A model generated the notes under the pieces. That model ran no database searches and was not told where the DNA came from. It saw only the letters and a list, made by a program, of their open reading frames with translations. From positions 5,910,793 through 5,974,792 of the forward strand of contig NZ_JALJWP010000001.1 in the NCBI RefSeq assembly GCF_024169245.1: a DNA stretch of 64,000 bases, written 5' to 3'. This DNA comes from Pseudomonas koreensis. Its GTDB lineage: Bacteria > Pseudomonadota > Gammaproteobacteria > Pseudomonadales > Pseudomonadaceae. The position numbers were made by a program, and so were the translations under genes. Of this stretch, positions 26,991-35,859 are shown piece after piece (position 1 is the stretch's first letter; each line of letters starts with the position of its first letter).

Positions 26991-29042
26991 TTGAAGCTGG
27001 AACTCAAGAACAGCTTGTCGGTGAAGTTGCTCCGGGTCGTGCTCCTGTCGGCATTGATCGTAGGCGTAGTCTTGAGCTGCGCGCAGATTGTGTTCGATGC
27101 CTACAAGACCCGTCAGGCCGTGGCCGGCGACGCCGAACGTATCCTCGACATGTTCCGCGATCCTTCGACTCAGGCCGTCTACAGCCTGGATCGGGAAATG
27201 GGCATGCAGGTGATCGAAGGGCTGTTCCAGGACGACGCCGTGCGTCAGGCCTCTATAGGCCACCCCAACGAAGCCATGCTCGCGCAGAAATCACGCGAAC
27301 TGCAGCATTCCAACAGTCGCTGGCTGACTGACCTGATTCTTGGTCAGGAACGCACCTTCACCACGCAATTGGTCGGCCGTGGCCCCTACAGCGAATACTA
27401 CGGCGACCTGAGCATCACCCTCGACACCGCCACTTATGGCGAAGGGTTCATTGTCAGCTCGGTGATCATTTTCATTTCCGGCGTATTGCGCGCACTGGCG
27501 TTGGGGCTGGTGCTGTATCTGGTCTATCACTGGCTGCTGACCAAACCGCTGTCGCGAATCATCGAGCACCTCACCGAGATCAACCCCGACCGCCCTAGCG
27601 AGCACAAGATTCCGCAGATCAAGGGCCACGAAAAAAACGAGCTGGGCCTGTGGATCAACACCGCCAACCAGCTGCTCGAGTCCATCGAACGCAACACTCA
27701 TCTGCGCCACGAAGCGGAAAACAGCCTGCTGCGCATGGCCCAGTACGACTTCCTCACCGGCCTGCCGAACCGCCAGCAATTGCAGCAGCAACTGGACAAG
27801 ATTCTGGTGGATGCCGGCAAGTTGCAACGCCGTGTCGCCGTGCTGTGTGTCGGACTGGATGACTTCAAGGGCATCAACGAACAATTCAGCTACCAGACCG
27901 GCGACCAGTTGCTGCTGGCCCTGGCCGATCGCTTGCGCGCCCATAGCGGTCGCCTCGGCGCCCTCGCCCGTCTCGGCGGCGACCAGTTTGCGCTGGTGCA
28001 GGCCGACATCGAACAACCTTACGAAGCGGCGGAACTGGCGCAGAGCATTCTCGATGACCTCGAGGCACCCTTCGCCCTCGACGATCAGGAAATCCGCCTG
28101 CGCGCGACCATCGGCATCACCCTGTTCCCGGAGGACGGCGACAGCACCGAGAAACTGTTGCAGAAAGCCGAGCAGACCATGACCCTGGCCAAGACCCGCT
28201 CGCGCAATCGCTATCAGTTCTACATCGCCAGTGTCGACAGCGAGATGCGCCGCCGTCGCGAGCTGGAAAAAGACCTGCGCGATGCACTGATACGCGACCA
28301 GTTCTACCTCGTCTACCAGCCGCAGATCAGTTATCGCGATCACCGCGTGGTCGGCGTCGAAGCGCTGATTCGCTGGCAGCACCCGGAACACGGCCTGGTG
28401 CCGCCGGACCTGTTCATTCCGCTGGCGGAACAGAACGGCACGATCATCGCCATCGGCGAGTGGGTGCTCGATCAAGCGTGCAAGCAATTGCGTGAGTGGC
28501 ACGATCAGGGTTTTGTCGATCTGCGCATGGCGGTCAACCTGTCGACCGTGCAACTGCACCACGCCGAGCTGCCGCGGGTGGTCAACAACCTGCTGCAGAT
28601 GTACCGCCTGCCGCCGCGCAGCCTGGAACTGGAAGTCACCGAAACCGGCCTGATGGAAGACATCACCACCGCCGCCCAGCATCTGCTCAGCCTGCGCCGT
28701 TCCGGCGCGCTGATCGCGATCGACGACTTCGGCACCGGCTATTCATCCCTCAGCTATCTGAAAAGCCTGCCGCTGGACAAGATCAAGATCGACAAGAGCT
28801 TCGTCCAGGATCTGCTCGATGACGACGATGACGCGACCATCGTTCGCGCGATCATTCAACTGGGCAAGAGCCTGGGCATGCAGGTGATTGCCGAGGGCGT
28901 GGAAACCGCCGAGCAGGAAACCTACATCATTTCCGAGGGTTGCCACGAAGGTCAGGGCTACCACTACAGCAAACCACTGCCGGCGCGGGAGCTGGGTATT
29001 TACCTCAAGCAGGCGCAACGCAGCAACGCGGCCATTTTATAA
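26991..29042 (+). CDS. bifA: Cyclic-di-GMP phosphodiesterase BifA (membrane, degenerate GGDEF plus EAL)
   Basis: 683 residues: N-terminal membrane helix (about 12-32), a periplasmic stretch, a second helix (about 155-180), a linker, a GGDEF domain whose signature reads GGDQF (RLGGDQFALV, near residue 329) and is therefore probably inactive for synthesis, then a complete EAL domain (GVEALIRWQHP, ETGLMED, IDDFGTGYSSLSYLKSLP). This matches BifA, which degrades c-di-GMP and thereby favours swarming over biofilm. The gene lies after sodB, as in P. aeruginosa. AAGGA at 26978-26982 points to TTG 26991 as start. Confidence 0.93.
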   Translation: MKLELKNSLSVKLLRVVLLSALIVGVVLSCAQIVFDAYKTRQAVAGDAERILDMFRDPSTQAVYSLDREMGMQVIEGLFQDDAVRQASIGHPNEAMLAQKSRELQHSNSRWLTDLILGQERTFTTQLVGRGPYSEYYGDLSITLDTATYGEGFIVSSVIIFISGVLRALALGLVLYLVYHWLLTKPLSRIIEHLTEINPDRPSEHKIPQIKGHEKNELGLWINTANQLLESIERNTHLRHEAENSLLRMAQYDFLTGLPNRQQLQQQLDKILVDAGKLQRRVAVLCVGLDDFKGINEQFSYQTGDQLLLALADRLRAHSGRLGALARLGGDQFALVQADIEQPYEAAELAQSILDDLEAPFALDDQEIRLRATIGITLFPEDGDSTEKLLQKAEQTMTLAKTRSRNRYQFYIASVDSEMRRRRELEKDLRDALIRDQFYLVYQPQISYRDHRVVGVEALIRWQHPEHGLVPPDLFIPLAEQNGTIIAIGEWVLDQACKQLREWHDQGFVDLRMAVNLSTVQLHHAELPRVVNNLLQMYRLPPRSLELEVTETGLMEDITTAAQHLLSLRRSGALIAIDDFGTGYSSLSYLKSLPLDKIKIDKSFVQDLLDDDDDATIVRAIIQLGKSLGMQVIAEGVETAEQETYIISEGCHEGQGYHYSKPLPARELGIYLKQAQRSNAAIL

Positions 29043-29046
29043 AGCG

Positions 29047-29137
29047 AAAAGATCGCAGCCTTCGGCAGCTCCTACATTTGAAATGCGTTCCCCCTGTAGG
29101 AGCTGACGAGTGCAACGAGGCTGCGATCTTTTGATCT
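29047..29137. repeat. Hybrid REP-type hairpin with two different arm variants
   Basis: The left arm, AAGATCGCAGCCTTCGGCAG to CTCCTAC, is the short GCCGAAGGC variant. The right arm, GTAGGAGCTGACGAGTGCAA then CGAGGCTGCGATCTT, is the long variant seen at 48413-48495, with its loop slightly changed. The arms pair only at both ends. Confidence 0.8.
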
Positions 29138-29176
29138 TCTTGCGCGAATAAGAAATATTTCCAAGCACGCCTTTAC

Positions 29177-29203
29177 ACATAATGCGAAAGATTTGCATTA
29201 TGT
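29177..29203 (+). promoter_or_regulatory. Fur box upstream of the icmP cluster
   Basis: ACATAATGC (29177-29185) and GCATTATGT (29195-29203) are perfect inverted arms around nine bases. The core AATGCGAAAGATTTGCATT resembles the AATGmGAATnATTykCATT form of Pseudomonas Fur sites. It lies 59 bases before the icmP start, so iron-replete repression is expected. Confidence 0.75.
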
Positions 29204-29261
29204 CGCAGTTTTGCGCGCCCCCGGCGCCAGTCCAATCAACTACCGAAGCAGGATGTTCGCC

Positions 29262-30620
29262 ATGATTCGTATGCCTCTGGCTACCGCCAGTCTGCTGGCC
29301 ATCGCTATTTCCCTCGCCGGTTGCGGCGAAGGCAAGGACAAAGAAAAAGCCTCCGAAATGACTCCGGCTTCCAGCAGCGCTGCTCCAGCCCCGGCGCCGG
29401 CCGCTGCCCCTGCTCCTGCTGCCGGTAAAGTTGACGATGCCGCCGCCAAGGCTGTGGTCGCGCACTACGCCGACATGGTCTTCGCCGTTTACAGCGATGC
29501 CGAATCCACCGCGAAAACCCTGCAAACCGCCGTCGACGCGTTCCTCGCCAAGCCGAACGCCGACACCCTGAAAGCCGCCAAGGCTGCCTGGGTCGCCGCG
29601 CGCGTGCCGTACCTGCAGAGCGAAGTGTTCCGCTTCGGCAACACCATCATTGACGACTGGGAAGGTCAGGTTAACGCCTGGCCGCTGGACGAAGGCCTGA
29701 TCGACTACGTCGACAAATCCTACGAGCACGCACTGGGTAACCCGGGCGCTACAGCCAACATCATCGCCAACACTGAAGTGCAGGTCGGCGAAGACAAGGT
29801 CGACGTGAAAGAGATCACCCCGGAAAAACTCGCCAGCCTCAACGAGCTGGGCGGTTCCGAAGCCAACGTCGCCACCGGCTACCACGCCATCGAATTCCTG
29901 CTCTGGGGCCAGGATCTGAACGGTACCGGCCCAGGTGCTGGCAACCGTCCGGCCTCGGATTACCTGGAAGGCGCTGGCGCCACTGGTGGTCACAACGAGC
30001 GTCGTCGTGCCTATCTGAAAGCCGTGACCCAACTGCTGGTCAGCGATCTGGAAGAAATGGTCGGCAACTGGAAACCGAACGTGGCCGACAACTACCGCGC
30101 CACTTTGGAAGCCGAGCCAGGCGAAGCCGGCCTGCGCAAAATGCTCTTCGGCATGGGCAGCCTGTCCCTGGGTGAACTGGCGGGCGAGCGCATGAAGGTT
30201 TCCCTGGAAGCCAACTCGCCTGAAGACGAGCAGGATTGCTTCAGCGACAACACCCACTACTCGCACTTCTACGACGCCAAGGGCGTGCGTAACGTTTACC
30301 TGGGCGAGTACACCCGTGTTGACGGCAGCAAGCTGACCGGCGCCAGCCTGTCGTCGCTGGTAGCCAAGGCCGACCCGGCCGCCGACACCGCACTGAAAGC
30401 CGATCTGGCCGCGACCGAAGCGAAGATCCAGGTCATGGTCGATCACGCCAACAAAGGTGAGCACTACGACCAGCTGATCGCCGCCGGCAACACCGCTGGC
30501 AACCAGATCGTTCGCGACGCCATCGCCGCGCTGGTCAAGCAGACCGGCTCGATCGAAGCCGCTGCCGGCAAACTGGGCATCAGCGACCTGAACCCGGACA
30601 ACGCCGATCACGAGTTCTAA
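29262..30620 (+). CDS. icmP: Imelysin-family (M75) lipoprotein, IcmP-like, iron-regulated
   Basis: 452 residues: lipoprotein signal (LLAIAISLAGC), a low-complexity Ala/Pro linker (about 25-55), then an imelysin domain with the HxxE motif in TGYHAIEFLLWGQDL. Imelysin proteins act in bacterial iron uptake, and the IcmP name comes from insulin-cleaving activity reported for the P. aeruginosa homologue. Three in-frame ATGs occur at 29253, 29262 and 29271; AGCAGGA gives an eight-base spacing to 29262. A Fur box lies upstream and a strong terminator follows the stop, yet the next three genes belong to the same iron-linked set. Confidence 0.88.
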   Translation: MIRMPLATASLLAIAISLAGCGEGKDKEKASEMTPASSSAAPAPAPAAAPAPAAGKVDDAAAKAVVAHYADMVFAVYSDAESTAKTLQTAVDAFLAKPNADTLKAAKAAWVAARVPYLQSEVFRFGNTIIDDWEGQVNAWPLDEGLIDYVDKSYEHALGNPGATANIIANTEVQVGEDKVDVKEITPEKLASLNELGGSEANVATGYHAIEFLLWGQDLNGTGPGAGNRPASDYLEGAGATGGHNERRRAYLKAVTQLLVSDLEEMVGNWKPNVADNYRATLEAEPGEAGLRKMLFGMGSLSLGELAGERMKVSLEANSPEDEQDCFSDNTHYSHFYDAKGVRNVYLGEYTRVDGSKLTGASLSSLVAKADPAADTALKADLAATEAKIQVMVDHANKGEHYDQLIAAGNTAGNQIVRDAIAALVKQTGSIEAAAGKLGISDLNPDNADHEF

Positions 30621-30636
30621 TCACCACGTCCGCGTC

Positions 30637-30666
30637 AAAAAAAGGCGACCTTCGGGTCGCCTTTTT
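30637..30666 (+). terminator. Rho-independent terminator after icmP
   Basis: AAAGGCGACC-TTCG-GGTCGCCTTT with A and T runs on both sides, 17 bases after the icmP stop. Confidence 0.92.
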
Positions 30667-30688
30667 CATACCCCATGTTCACAGTCTC

Positions 30689-30778
30689 CTGTAGGAGCTG
30701 CCGAAGGCTGCGATCTTTTGATTTTGATCTTCAAAAAAACAAGATCAAAAGATCGCAGCCTTCGGCAGCTCCTACAGG
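30689..30778. repeat. Paired REP-type hairpin, GTAGGAGCTGCCGAAGG family
   Basis: From CTGTAGGAGCTGCCGAAGG to its reverse complement ending CTCCTACAGG. The inner part (GATTTTGATC against AAGATCAAAA) also pairs, giving one of the longest stems in the window. It separates icmP from the di-heme gene. Confidence 0.88.
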
Positions 30779-30895
30779 GGTTTTCATCGGTCTGCAGATT
30801 CGCGCTGTATCAAGCAAACGATAATTCCTCTTATTCAAACCCCCTCGCCCTGTTAGACTTTGCGCCTTTGTTTTCGCCCGTTTGCAGGATGTCTG

Positions 30896-32323
30896 ATGCC
30901 GTCGTTGCTGCTTCGCTTGTCCGCACTGTTGCTGGCCCTGGGCCTGAGTGCCTGCGATGACGCCCCGCGTTTCACCGAGGCCGAGCCGGGTGAAGCGCGT
31001 TCGGGCGGTGCGGCGACTGTGCGCAAGAGCGATCAGAATGCCTTCTCTCTGCCATCGGCCAACCTGCCGCCCTCGCGGCGGGTGGATTTCAGTGTCGGTA
31101 ACAGTTTTTTTCGCAGCCCTTGGGTGATCGCGCCATCGACCACCACCGCGCGCGACGGCCTCGGTCCGCTGTTCAATACCAACGCCTGCCAGAACTGCCA
31201 CATCAAGGACGGGCGCGGTCATCCGCCGACAGCTGATGCAAGCAATGCGGTGTCGATGCTGGTGCGCCTGTCGATTCCCGATGCGCCGCCCTACGCCAAA
31301 ATCATCGAACAGCTCGGCGTGGTGCCGGAGCCGGTATATGGCGGGCAATTCCAGGACATGGCCGTGCCCGGCGTCGCTCCGGAAGGCAAGGTGCGCGTCG
31401 ACTACACGCCGGTGCCCGTACGGTTCAAGGACGGTACTGAGGTCGAGTTGCGTAAACCGACCCTGCAGATCACTCAGCTCGCTTACGGCCCGATGCACCC
31501 GGACACACGATTTTCGGCACGAGTGGCGCCGCCGATGATTGGTCTGGGCCTGCTCGAAGCGATCCCCGAAGAAGCGATCCTCGCCAACGCCGCCGCCCAG
31601 GCGAAAGAAAACAACGGCATCAATGGCCGTCCCAATCGGGTCTGGGATGACCAGTTGCAGAAAACCGTCATCGGCCGCTTCGGCTGGAAAGCCGGGCAAC
31701 CGAATCTCAATCAACAGAATGTTCACGCGTTTTCCGGTGACATGGGCCTCACGACCAGCCTGCGCCCCTTCGATGACTGCACCGAGGCGCAAACCGCCTG
31801 CATACAGGCGCCGAACGGCAATGGCCCGGACGGCGAGCCGGAAGTCAGCGATAACATCCTGCGCCTGGTGCTGTTTTACAGTCGCAATCTGGCAGTGCCG
31901 GCGCGCCGTGGCGTCAACGACCCACAGGTGTTGGCCGGCAAGAACCTGTTTTTCCAGGCCGGTTGCCAGTCGTGCCACACGCCGAAATACACCACCGCCG
32001 CCAACGCCGGCGAACCTGAGCTGGCCAATCAGGTGATTCGTCCGTACAGCGATTTGCTGCTGCATGACATGGGCGAAGGCCTGGCGGACAACCGCACGGA
32101 ATTCCAGGCTTCCGGCCGCGACTGGCGCACGCCGCCGTTGTGGGGGATCGGCCTGACACAAGCGGTCAGTGGCCACACGCAGTTTTTGCACGACGGCCGC
32201 GCACGCAATCTGCTCGAAGCGGTGCTCTGGCATGGCGGCGAAGCGAGCGCTGCGCAGCAACAGGTTTTGTCTTTCAATGCCGAGCAGCGCGCTGCGTTGC
32301 TGGCATTTCTGAACTCACTTTAA
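30896..32323 (+). CDS. Di-heme c-type cytochrome / thiol oxidoreductase-like lipoprotein (DUF1111)
   Basis: 475 residues: lipoprotein signal ending in LALGLSAC, then two heme c sites, CQNCH near residue 100 and CQSCH near residue 359, placed as in DUF1111 di-heme proteins (MauG/peroxidase-related). It should act in the periplasm, tethered to a membrane, in electron transfer. CAGGA precedes ATG 30896 by six bases. It opens a three-gene set with a second imelysin lipoprotein and a DUF1513 protein, following icmP; the same order occurs in P. aeruginosa. A role in redox handling of iron during uptake is plausible but inferred. Confidence 0.9.
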   Translation: MPSLLLRLSALLLALGLSACDDAPRFTEAEPGEARSGGAATVRKSDQNAFSLPSANLPPSRRVDFSVGNSFFRSPWVIAPSTTTARDGLGPLFNTNACQNCHIKDGRGHPPTADASNAVSMLVRLSIPDAPPYAKIIEQLGVVPEPVYGGQFQDMAVPGVAPEGKVRVDYTPVPVRFKDGTEVELRKPTLQITQLAYGPMHPDTRFSARVAPPMIGLGLLEAIPEEAILANAAAQAKENNGINGRPNRVWDDQLQKTVIGRFGWKAGQPNLNQQNVHAFSGDMGLTTSLRPFDDCTEAQTACIQAPNGNGPDGEPEVSDNILRLVLFYSRNLAVPARRGVNDPQVLAGKNLFFQAGCQSCHTPKYTTAANAGEPELANQVIRPYSDLLLHDMGEGLADNRTEFQASGRDWRTPPLWGIGLTQAVSGHTQFLHDGRARNLLEAVLWHGGEASAAQQQVLSFNAEQRAALLAFLNSL

Positions 32324-32350
32324 ATACTGAAAACGCATCGGGAGCCCGAC

Positions 32351-33415
32351 ATGTTCCGTCCCAAGTTACTGTTCACCAGCCTTGCCGCGCTCGCCCTCGG
32401 CGCCTGCTCGCCGCAGGACCCGCAAGCGGTCACCTCGGCGGCGATCGCCAAATCGGTGATCCTGCCGACCTACACCCGCTGGGTCGAAGCCGACCGGCAA
32501 CTGGCGGTCAGCGCCCTCGCCTACTGCCAGGGCAAGGAAAGCCTGGAAACCGCCCGCGCTGATTTCCTCCACGCGCAAAAAGCCTGGGCCGAGCTGCAGC
32601 CGCTGCTGATCGGCCCGCTGGCCGAGGGCAATCGTTCTTGGCAAGTGCAGTTCTGGCCGGACAAGAAAAATCTGGTTGGCCGTCAGGTCGAGCAACTGGT
32701 CGTCGCCCAGCCGCAGATCGATGCCGCCGCGCTGGCCAAATCCAGCGTCGTGGTGCAGGGCCTGTCGGCTTACGAATACATCCTCTTCGACGCCAAGCCT
32801 GATGTCGCCAACGATACGCAGAAAGCCAAGTACTGCCCGCTGCTGATCGCCATCGGCGAGCGCCAGAAGCAACTGGCCGAAGAAATCCTGCAGGGCTGGA
32901 ACAACACCGACGGCATGCTCGCGCAGATGAGCAAGTTCCCCAACCAGCGCTACGCCGACTCCCACGAAGCGATCGCCGACCTGCTGCGCGTACAAGTGAC
33001 TGCACTGGATACCCTGAAGAAAAAACTCGGTACGCCGATGGGCCGTCAGAGCAAGGGCGTACCGCAGCCGTTCCAGGCTGATGCATGGCGCAGCCAATCG
33101 TCGCTGACCGCACTGGAAGCCAGCCTTGCCGCCGCCAAAACCGTTTGGGAAGGCGTCGACAACAAAGGCCTGCGCGGGCTGTTGCCAGCCGAGCAGAAAC
33201 CGCTGGCGGAGAAGATCGACGCCGCTTATGCCGCCTCGCTGAAACTGTTCGACAGCACCCAGCGTTCGCTCGGCGAAATGCTTGAGGACGACGCCGGTCG
33301 CCAGCAACTCAACGATATCTACGACAGCCTCAACGTCGTCCATCGCCTGCATGAAGGCGAACTGGCCAAGGCGCTGGGCATCCAACTGGGCTTCAATGCC
33401 AACGACGGTGACTGA
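32351..33415 (+). CDS. Second imelysin-family lipoprotein
   Basis: 354 residues: lipoprotein signal MFRPKLLFTSLAALALGAC, then an imelysin-type helical domain (LPTYTRWVEADRQLAVSALA; SAYEYILFDAKPDVANDTQK). The motif here is Y-E-Y-I-L-F where IcmP has H-A-I-E-F-L-L, so the HxxE pair is not obvious and a metal role may differ. It follows the di-heme gene by 27 bases with GGGAG before the ATG. Probably co-transcribed with its neighbours and part of a periplasmic iron-acquisition set. Confidence 0.85.
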   Translation: MFRPKLLFTSLAALALGACSPQDPQAVTSAAIAKSVILPTYTRWVEADRQLAVSALAYCQGKESLETARADFLHAQKAWAELQPLLIGPLAEGNRSWQVQFWPDKKNLVGRQVEQLVVAQPQIDAAALAKSSVVVQGLSAYEYILFDAKPDVANDTQKAKYCPLLIAIGERQKQLAEEILQGWNNTDGMLAQMSKFPNQRYADSHEAIADLLRVQVTALDTLKKKLGTPMGRQSKGVPQPFQADAWRSQSSLTALEASLAAAKTVWEGVDNKGLRGLLPAEQKPLAEKIDAAYAASLKLFDSTQRSLGEMLEDDAGRQQLNDIYDSLNVVHRLHEGELAKALGIQLGFNANDGD

Positions 33416-33429
33416 TGAGGGCGAGTGCC

Positions 33430-34530
33430 ATGCTGCGACGTCAGGTTCTGACTTTAGGGAGTGCACTGCTGGGAGCAGTGACGCTGGGCGGCTGGACGCT
33501 GTTCAAACGCAAGGATCAGAGCCCGTTGCTGTTGTCGGCGCGTGATGACAGCGACGGCAAGCATTACGCCGTCGGTTATCGGCTCGACGGCACGCGGGTG
33601 TTCGCCACCCACGTCGGTCAGCGTTGCCACGACATCATCAATCATCCGACACAGCCGCTGGCGCTGTTCGTCGCGCGGCGTCCGGGTACCGAGAGTTATC
33701 TGATCGACCTGCGCGACGGCACGTTGCTGCAGACCGTGACTTCGCAGCCGAACCGGCACTTCTACGGCCACGCCGTGGTGCACAAGGACGGCGAATACCT
33801 GTACGCCACCGAGAACGACACGTCCGATCCCGGCCGTGGCCTGCTCGGCGTGTACAAGTTCGAAGGCGAGCGGCTGGTGCACTCGGGCGAAATTTCCACC
33901 CATGGCCTCGGCCCGCATCAGGTGTCGTGGATGCCCGATGGCGAGACGCTGGTGGTGGCCAACGGCGGGATTCGCACCGAGGCGGAAAGCCGCGTCGATA
34001 TGAACCTCAACGCCATGGAGCCGAGCCTGGTGCTGATGCAGCGCGACGGCACGTTGCTGAGCAAGGAAACCCTCGCCCAGCAGATGAACAGCGTGCGCCA
34101 CCTGGGCATCGCCAGCGACGGCACCATCGTCGCCGGCCAGCAATTCATGGGCCCGTCCCATGAGCGCTCGGAACTCCTGGCGATCAAGCGGCCGGGGCAA
34201 CCGTTCGTGGCGTTCCCGGTGGCCGAGCAGCAGTTGCAGGCGATGGGGCACTACACCGCCAGCGTCGCGGTGCACAGCGATCTGCGGCTGGTCGCGTTGA
34301 CGGCGCCGCGCGGCAACCGCTTCTTCATCTGGGATCTGGACAGCGGCGAACTGCGCCTCGACGCGCCTTTGCCTGATTGCGCCGGCGTTGGTGCGGTGAA
34401 GGATGGTTTTGTCGTGACCTCGGGCCAGGGTCGTTGCCGCTACTACGATTGCCGCCAGGAACAACTGCTGGCCAAGCCGCTGGAATTGCCGGCAGGGCTC
34501 TGGGACAACCATCTTCATCTGATGGCCTAG
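33430..34530 (+). CDS. DUF1513 exported beta-propeller-like protein
   Basis: 366 residues. The start MLRRQVLTLGSALLGAVTLG looks like a twin-arginine signal (RRQVLTL), so export of a folded protein is likely. The remainder shows repeated blade-like strands (YAVGYRLDGTRVFATHVGQR, GLGPHQVSWMPDGETLVVAN) as in DUF1513 proteins. An ATG at 33415 overlaps the stop of the imelysin gene, but GAGGG at 33417-33421 is spaced eight bases from ATG 33430 and leaves a cleaner Tat signal. It is the last gene of the iron-linked set; its function is unknown. Confidence 0.83.
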   Translation: MLRRQVLTLGSALLGAVTLGGWTLFKRKDQSPLLLSARDDSDGKHYAVGYRLDGTRVFATHVGQRCHDIINHPTQPLALFVARRPGTESYLIDLRDGTLLQTVTSQPNRHFYGHAVVHKDGEYLYATENDTSDPGRGLLGVYKFEGERLVHSGEISTHGLGPHQVSWMPDGETLVVANGGIRTEAESRVDMNLNAMEPSLVLMQRDGTLLSKETLAQQMNSVRHLGIASDGTIVAGQQFMGPSHERSELLAIKRPGQPFVAFPVAEQQLQAMGHYTASVAVHSDLRLVALTAPRGNRFFIWDLDSGELRLDAPLPDCAGVGAVKDGFVVTSGQGRCRYYDCRQEQLLAKPLELPAGLWDNHLHLMA

Positions 34531-34538
34531 AGCCGTTG

Positions 34539-34615
34539 AAAAGATCGCAGCCTTCGGCAGCTCCTACCCTTGGAATGCGTTCCTCTGTAGGAGCTGCCGA
34601 AGGCTGCGATCTTTT
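34539..34615. repeat. Paired REP-type hairpin, GTAGGAGCTGCCGAAGG family
   Basis: AAAAGATCGCAGCCTTCGGC at the left and its reverse complement ending GCGATCTTTT at the right; the centre is about 20 bases. It separates the DUF1513 gene from mexV. Confidence 0.87.
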
Positions 34616-34697
34616 GCTGTGTCGGCAGTTGGAATCCCCCCTGTACTCGGAGTAATGTGCCCGCCTGTCTCATGATTTAATCCAAGGAACTGGACAT

Positions 34698-35846
34698 ATG
34701 CTGCGTCGCCGCATGCTGATCATGTTGGGTGTTGTGTTGCTGCTCGTCCTGGTGCTGGGCGGTTACAAGGCCTTTTCGATCTACACGATGATCCAGGGCT
34801 TTTCCAAACCGAAACCACCCATCAGCGTCGCCGTGGCCACTGCCGGCGAACAGCCGTGGCAGATGCGTCTGCCCACTGTCGGTTCGCTCAAGGCGCTGCA
34901 AGGCGTTGACCTGAGCCTGGAAGTCGCCGGGACTGTCACTGAACTCAAATTCGAATCCGGGCAGAAGGTCAAGGCCGGGCAACCGTTGCTGCAACTCGAC
35001 AGCGCCGTGGAAACCGCCCTGCTGGAAACCGCCCGCGCCGACCTCGGCCTGGCGCAACTGGATTTCGGCCGTGGCGCGCAACTGGTCGACAGCCGCGCGA
35101 TCTCCAAAGGCGAATACGACCGTCTCTCCGCCGTGCTGCAAAAGAACAAGGCCACGGTCAATCAGCTCAACGCATCGCTGGCGAAAAAGCGCATCCTCGC
35201 GCCGTTCAGCGGCACCATCGGCATCCGCCAGGTCGACGTCGGCGACTACCTCGCCAGCGGCACCAAAATCGCCACGCTGCAAGACTTGAGCAGCCTCTAC
35301 GCCGACTTCTATGTGCCCGAACAAGCGGTGCCGAAACTCGCCATCGGCCAGCCCGTGCAGTTCACCGTCGCGGCGTATCCCGGGCAGAACTTCACCGGAA
35401 AGATCAGCGCGATCAACCCGATCGTCGAAAGCACCACGCGCAACATCCTCGTCCGCGCCACCCTCGCCAACCCCGACGGCAAGCTGTTGCCGGGCATGTT
35501 CGCCAGCCTTGAAGTGCTGCTGCCCGATCCGCAGAGACACATCGTGGTGCCGGAAAGCGCGATCACCTACACCCTGTACGGCAACTCGGTTTACGTGGTC
35601 GGGCAGAAGAAGGCCGAGGACGGCAGCGTCGCCAAGGACGACAAGGGCCAACCGCTGCTGATCGCCGAACGACGTTTTGTCGAGACCGGTGAGCGCCGCG
35701 ATGGCCTGGTGATGATCAACAAGGGCGTGCAGAGCGGCGAACAAGTGGTGACCGCTGGCCAGATCAAACTGGACAACGGTGCCCACATCGCCATCAGCGA
35801 CGACAAGACCCTCGGCGAGCAGAACAGTCCGCCTCGCGCCGACTGA
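34698..35846 (+). CDS. mexV: RND efflux periplasmic adaptor MexV
   Basis: 382 residues: N-terminal membrane anchor (LIMLGVVLLLVLVLGGY), lipoyl half-motifs (VAGTVTELKFESGQKVKAGQ; RILAPFSGTIGIRQVDVGDY), a hairpin of coiled coil between them, a beta-barrel and a membrane-proximal part. It bridges the RND pump to an outer-membrane channel. It precedes mexW by 13 bases. The order after the imelysin cluster is that of mexVW in P. aeruginosa. No outer-membrane channel gene is present, so a channel encoded elsewhere (OprM type) is needed. Confidence 0.9.
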   Translation: MLRRRMLIMLGVVLLLVLVLGGYKAFSIYTMIQGFSKPKPPISVAVATAGEQPWQMRLPTVGSLKALQGVDLSLEVAGTVTELKFESGQKVKAGQPLLQLDSAVETALLETARADLGLAQLDFGRGAQLVDSRAISKGEYDRLSAVLQKNKATVNQLNASLAKKRILAPFSGTIGIRQVDVGDYLASGTKIATLQDLSSLYADFYVPEQAVPKLAIGQPVQFTVAAYPGQNFTGKISAINPIVESTTRNILVRATLANPDGKLLPGMFASLEVLLPDPQRHIVVPESAITYTLYGNSVYVVGQKKAEDGSVAKDDKGQPLLIAERRFVETGERRDGLVMINKGVQSGEQVVTAGQIKLDNGAHIAISDDKTLGEQNSPPRAD

Positions 35847-35859
35847 TCAAGGAATCCCC

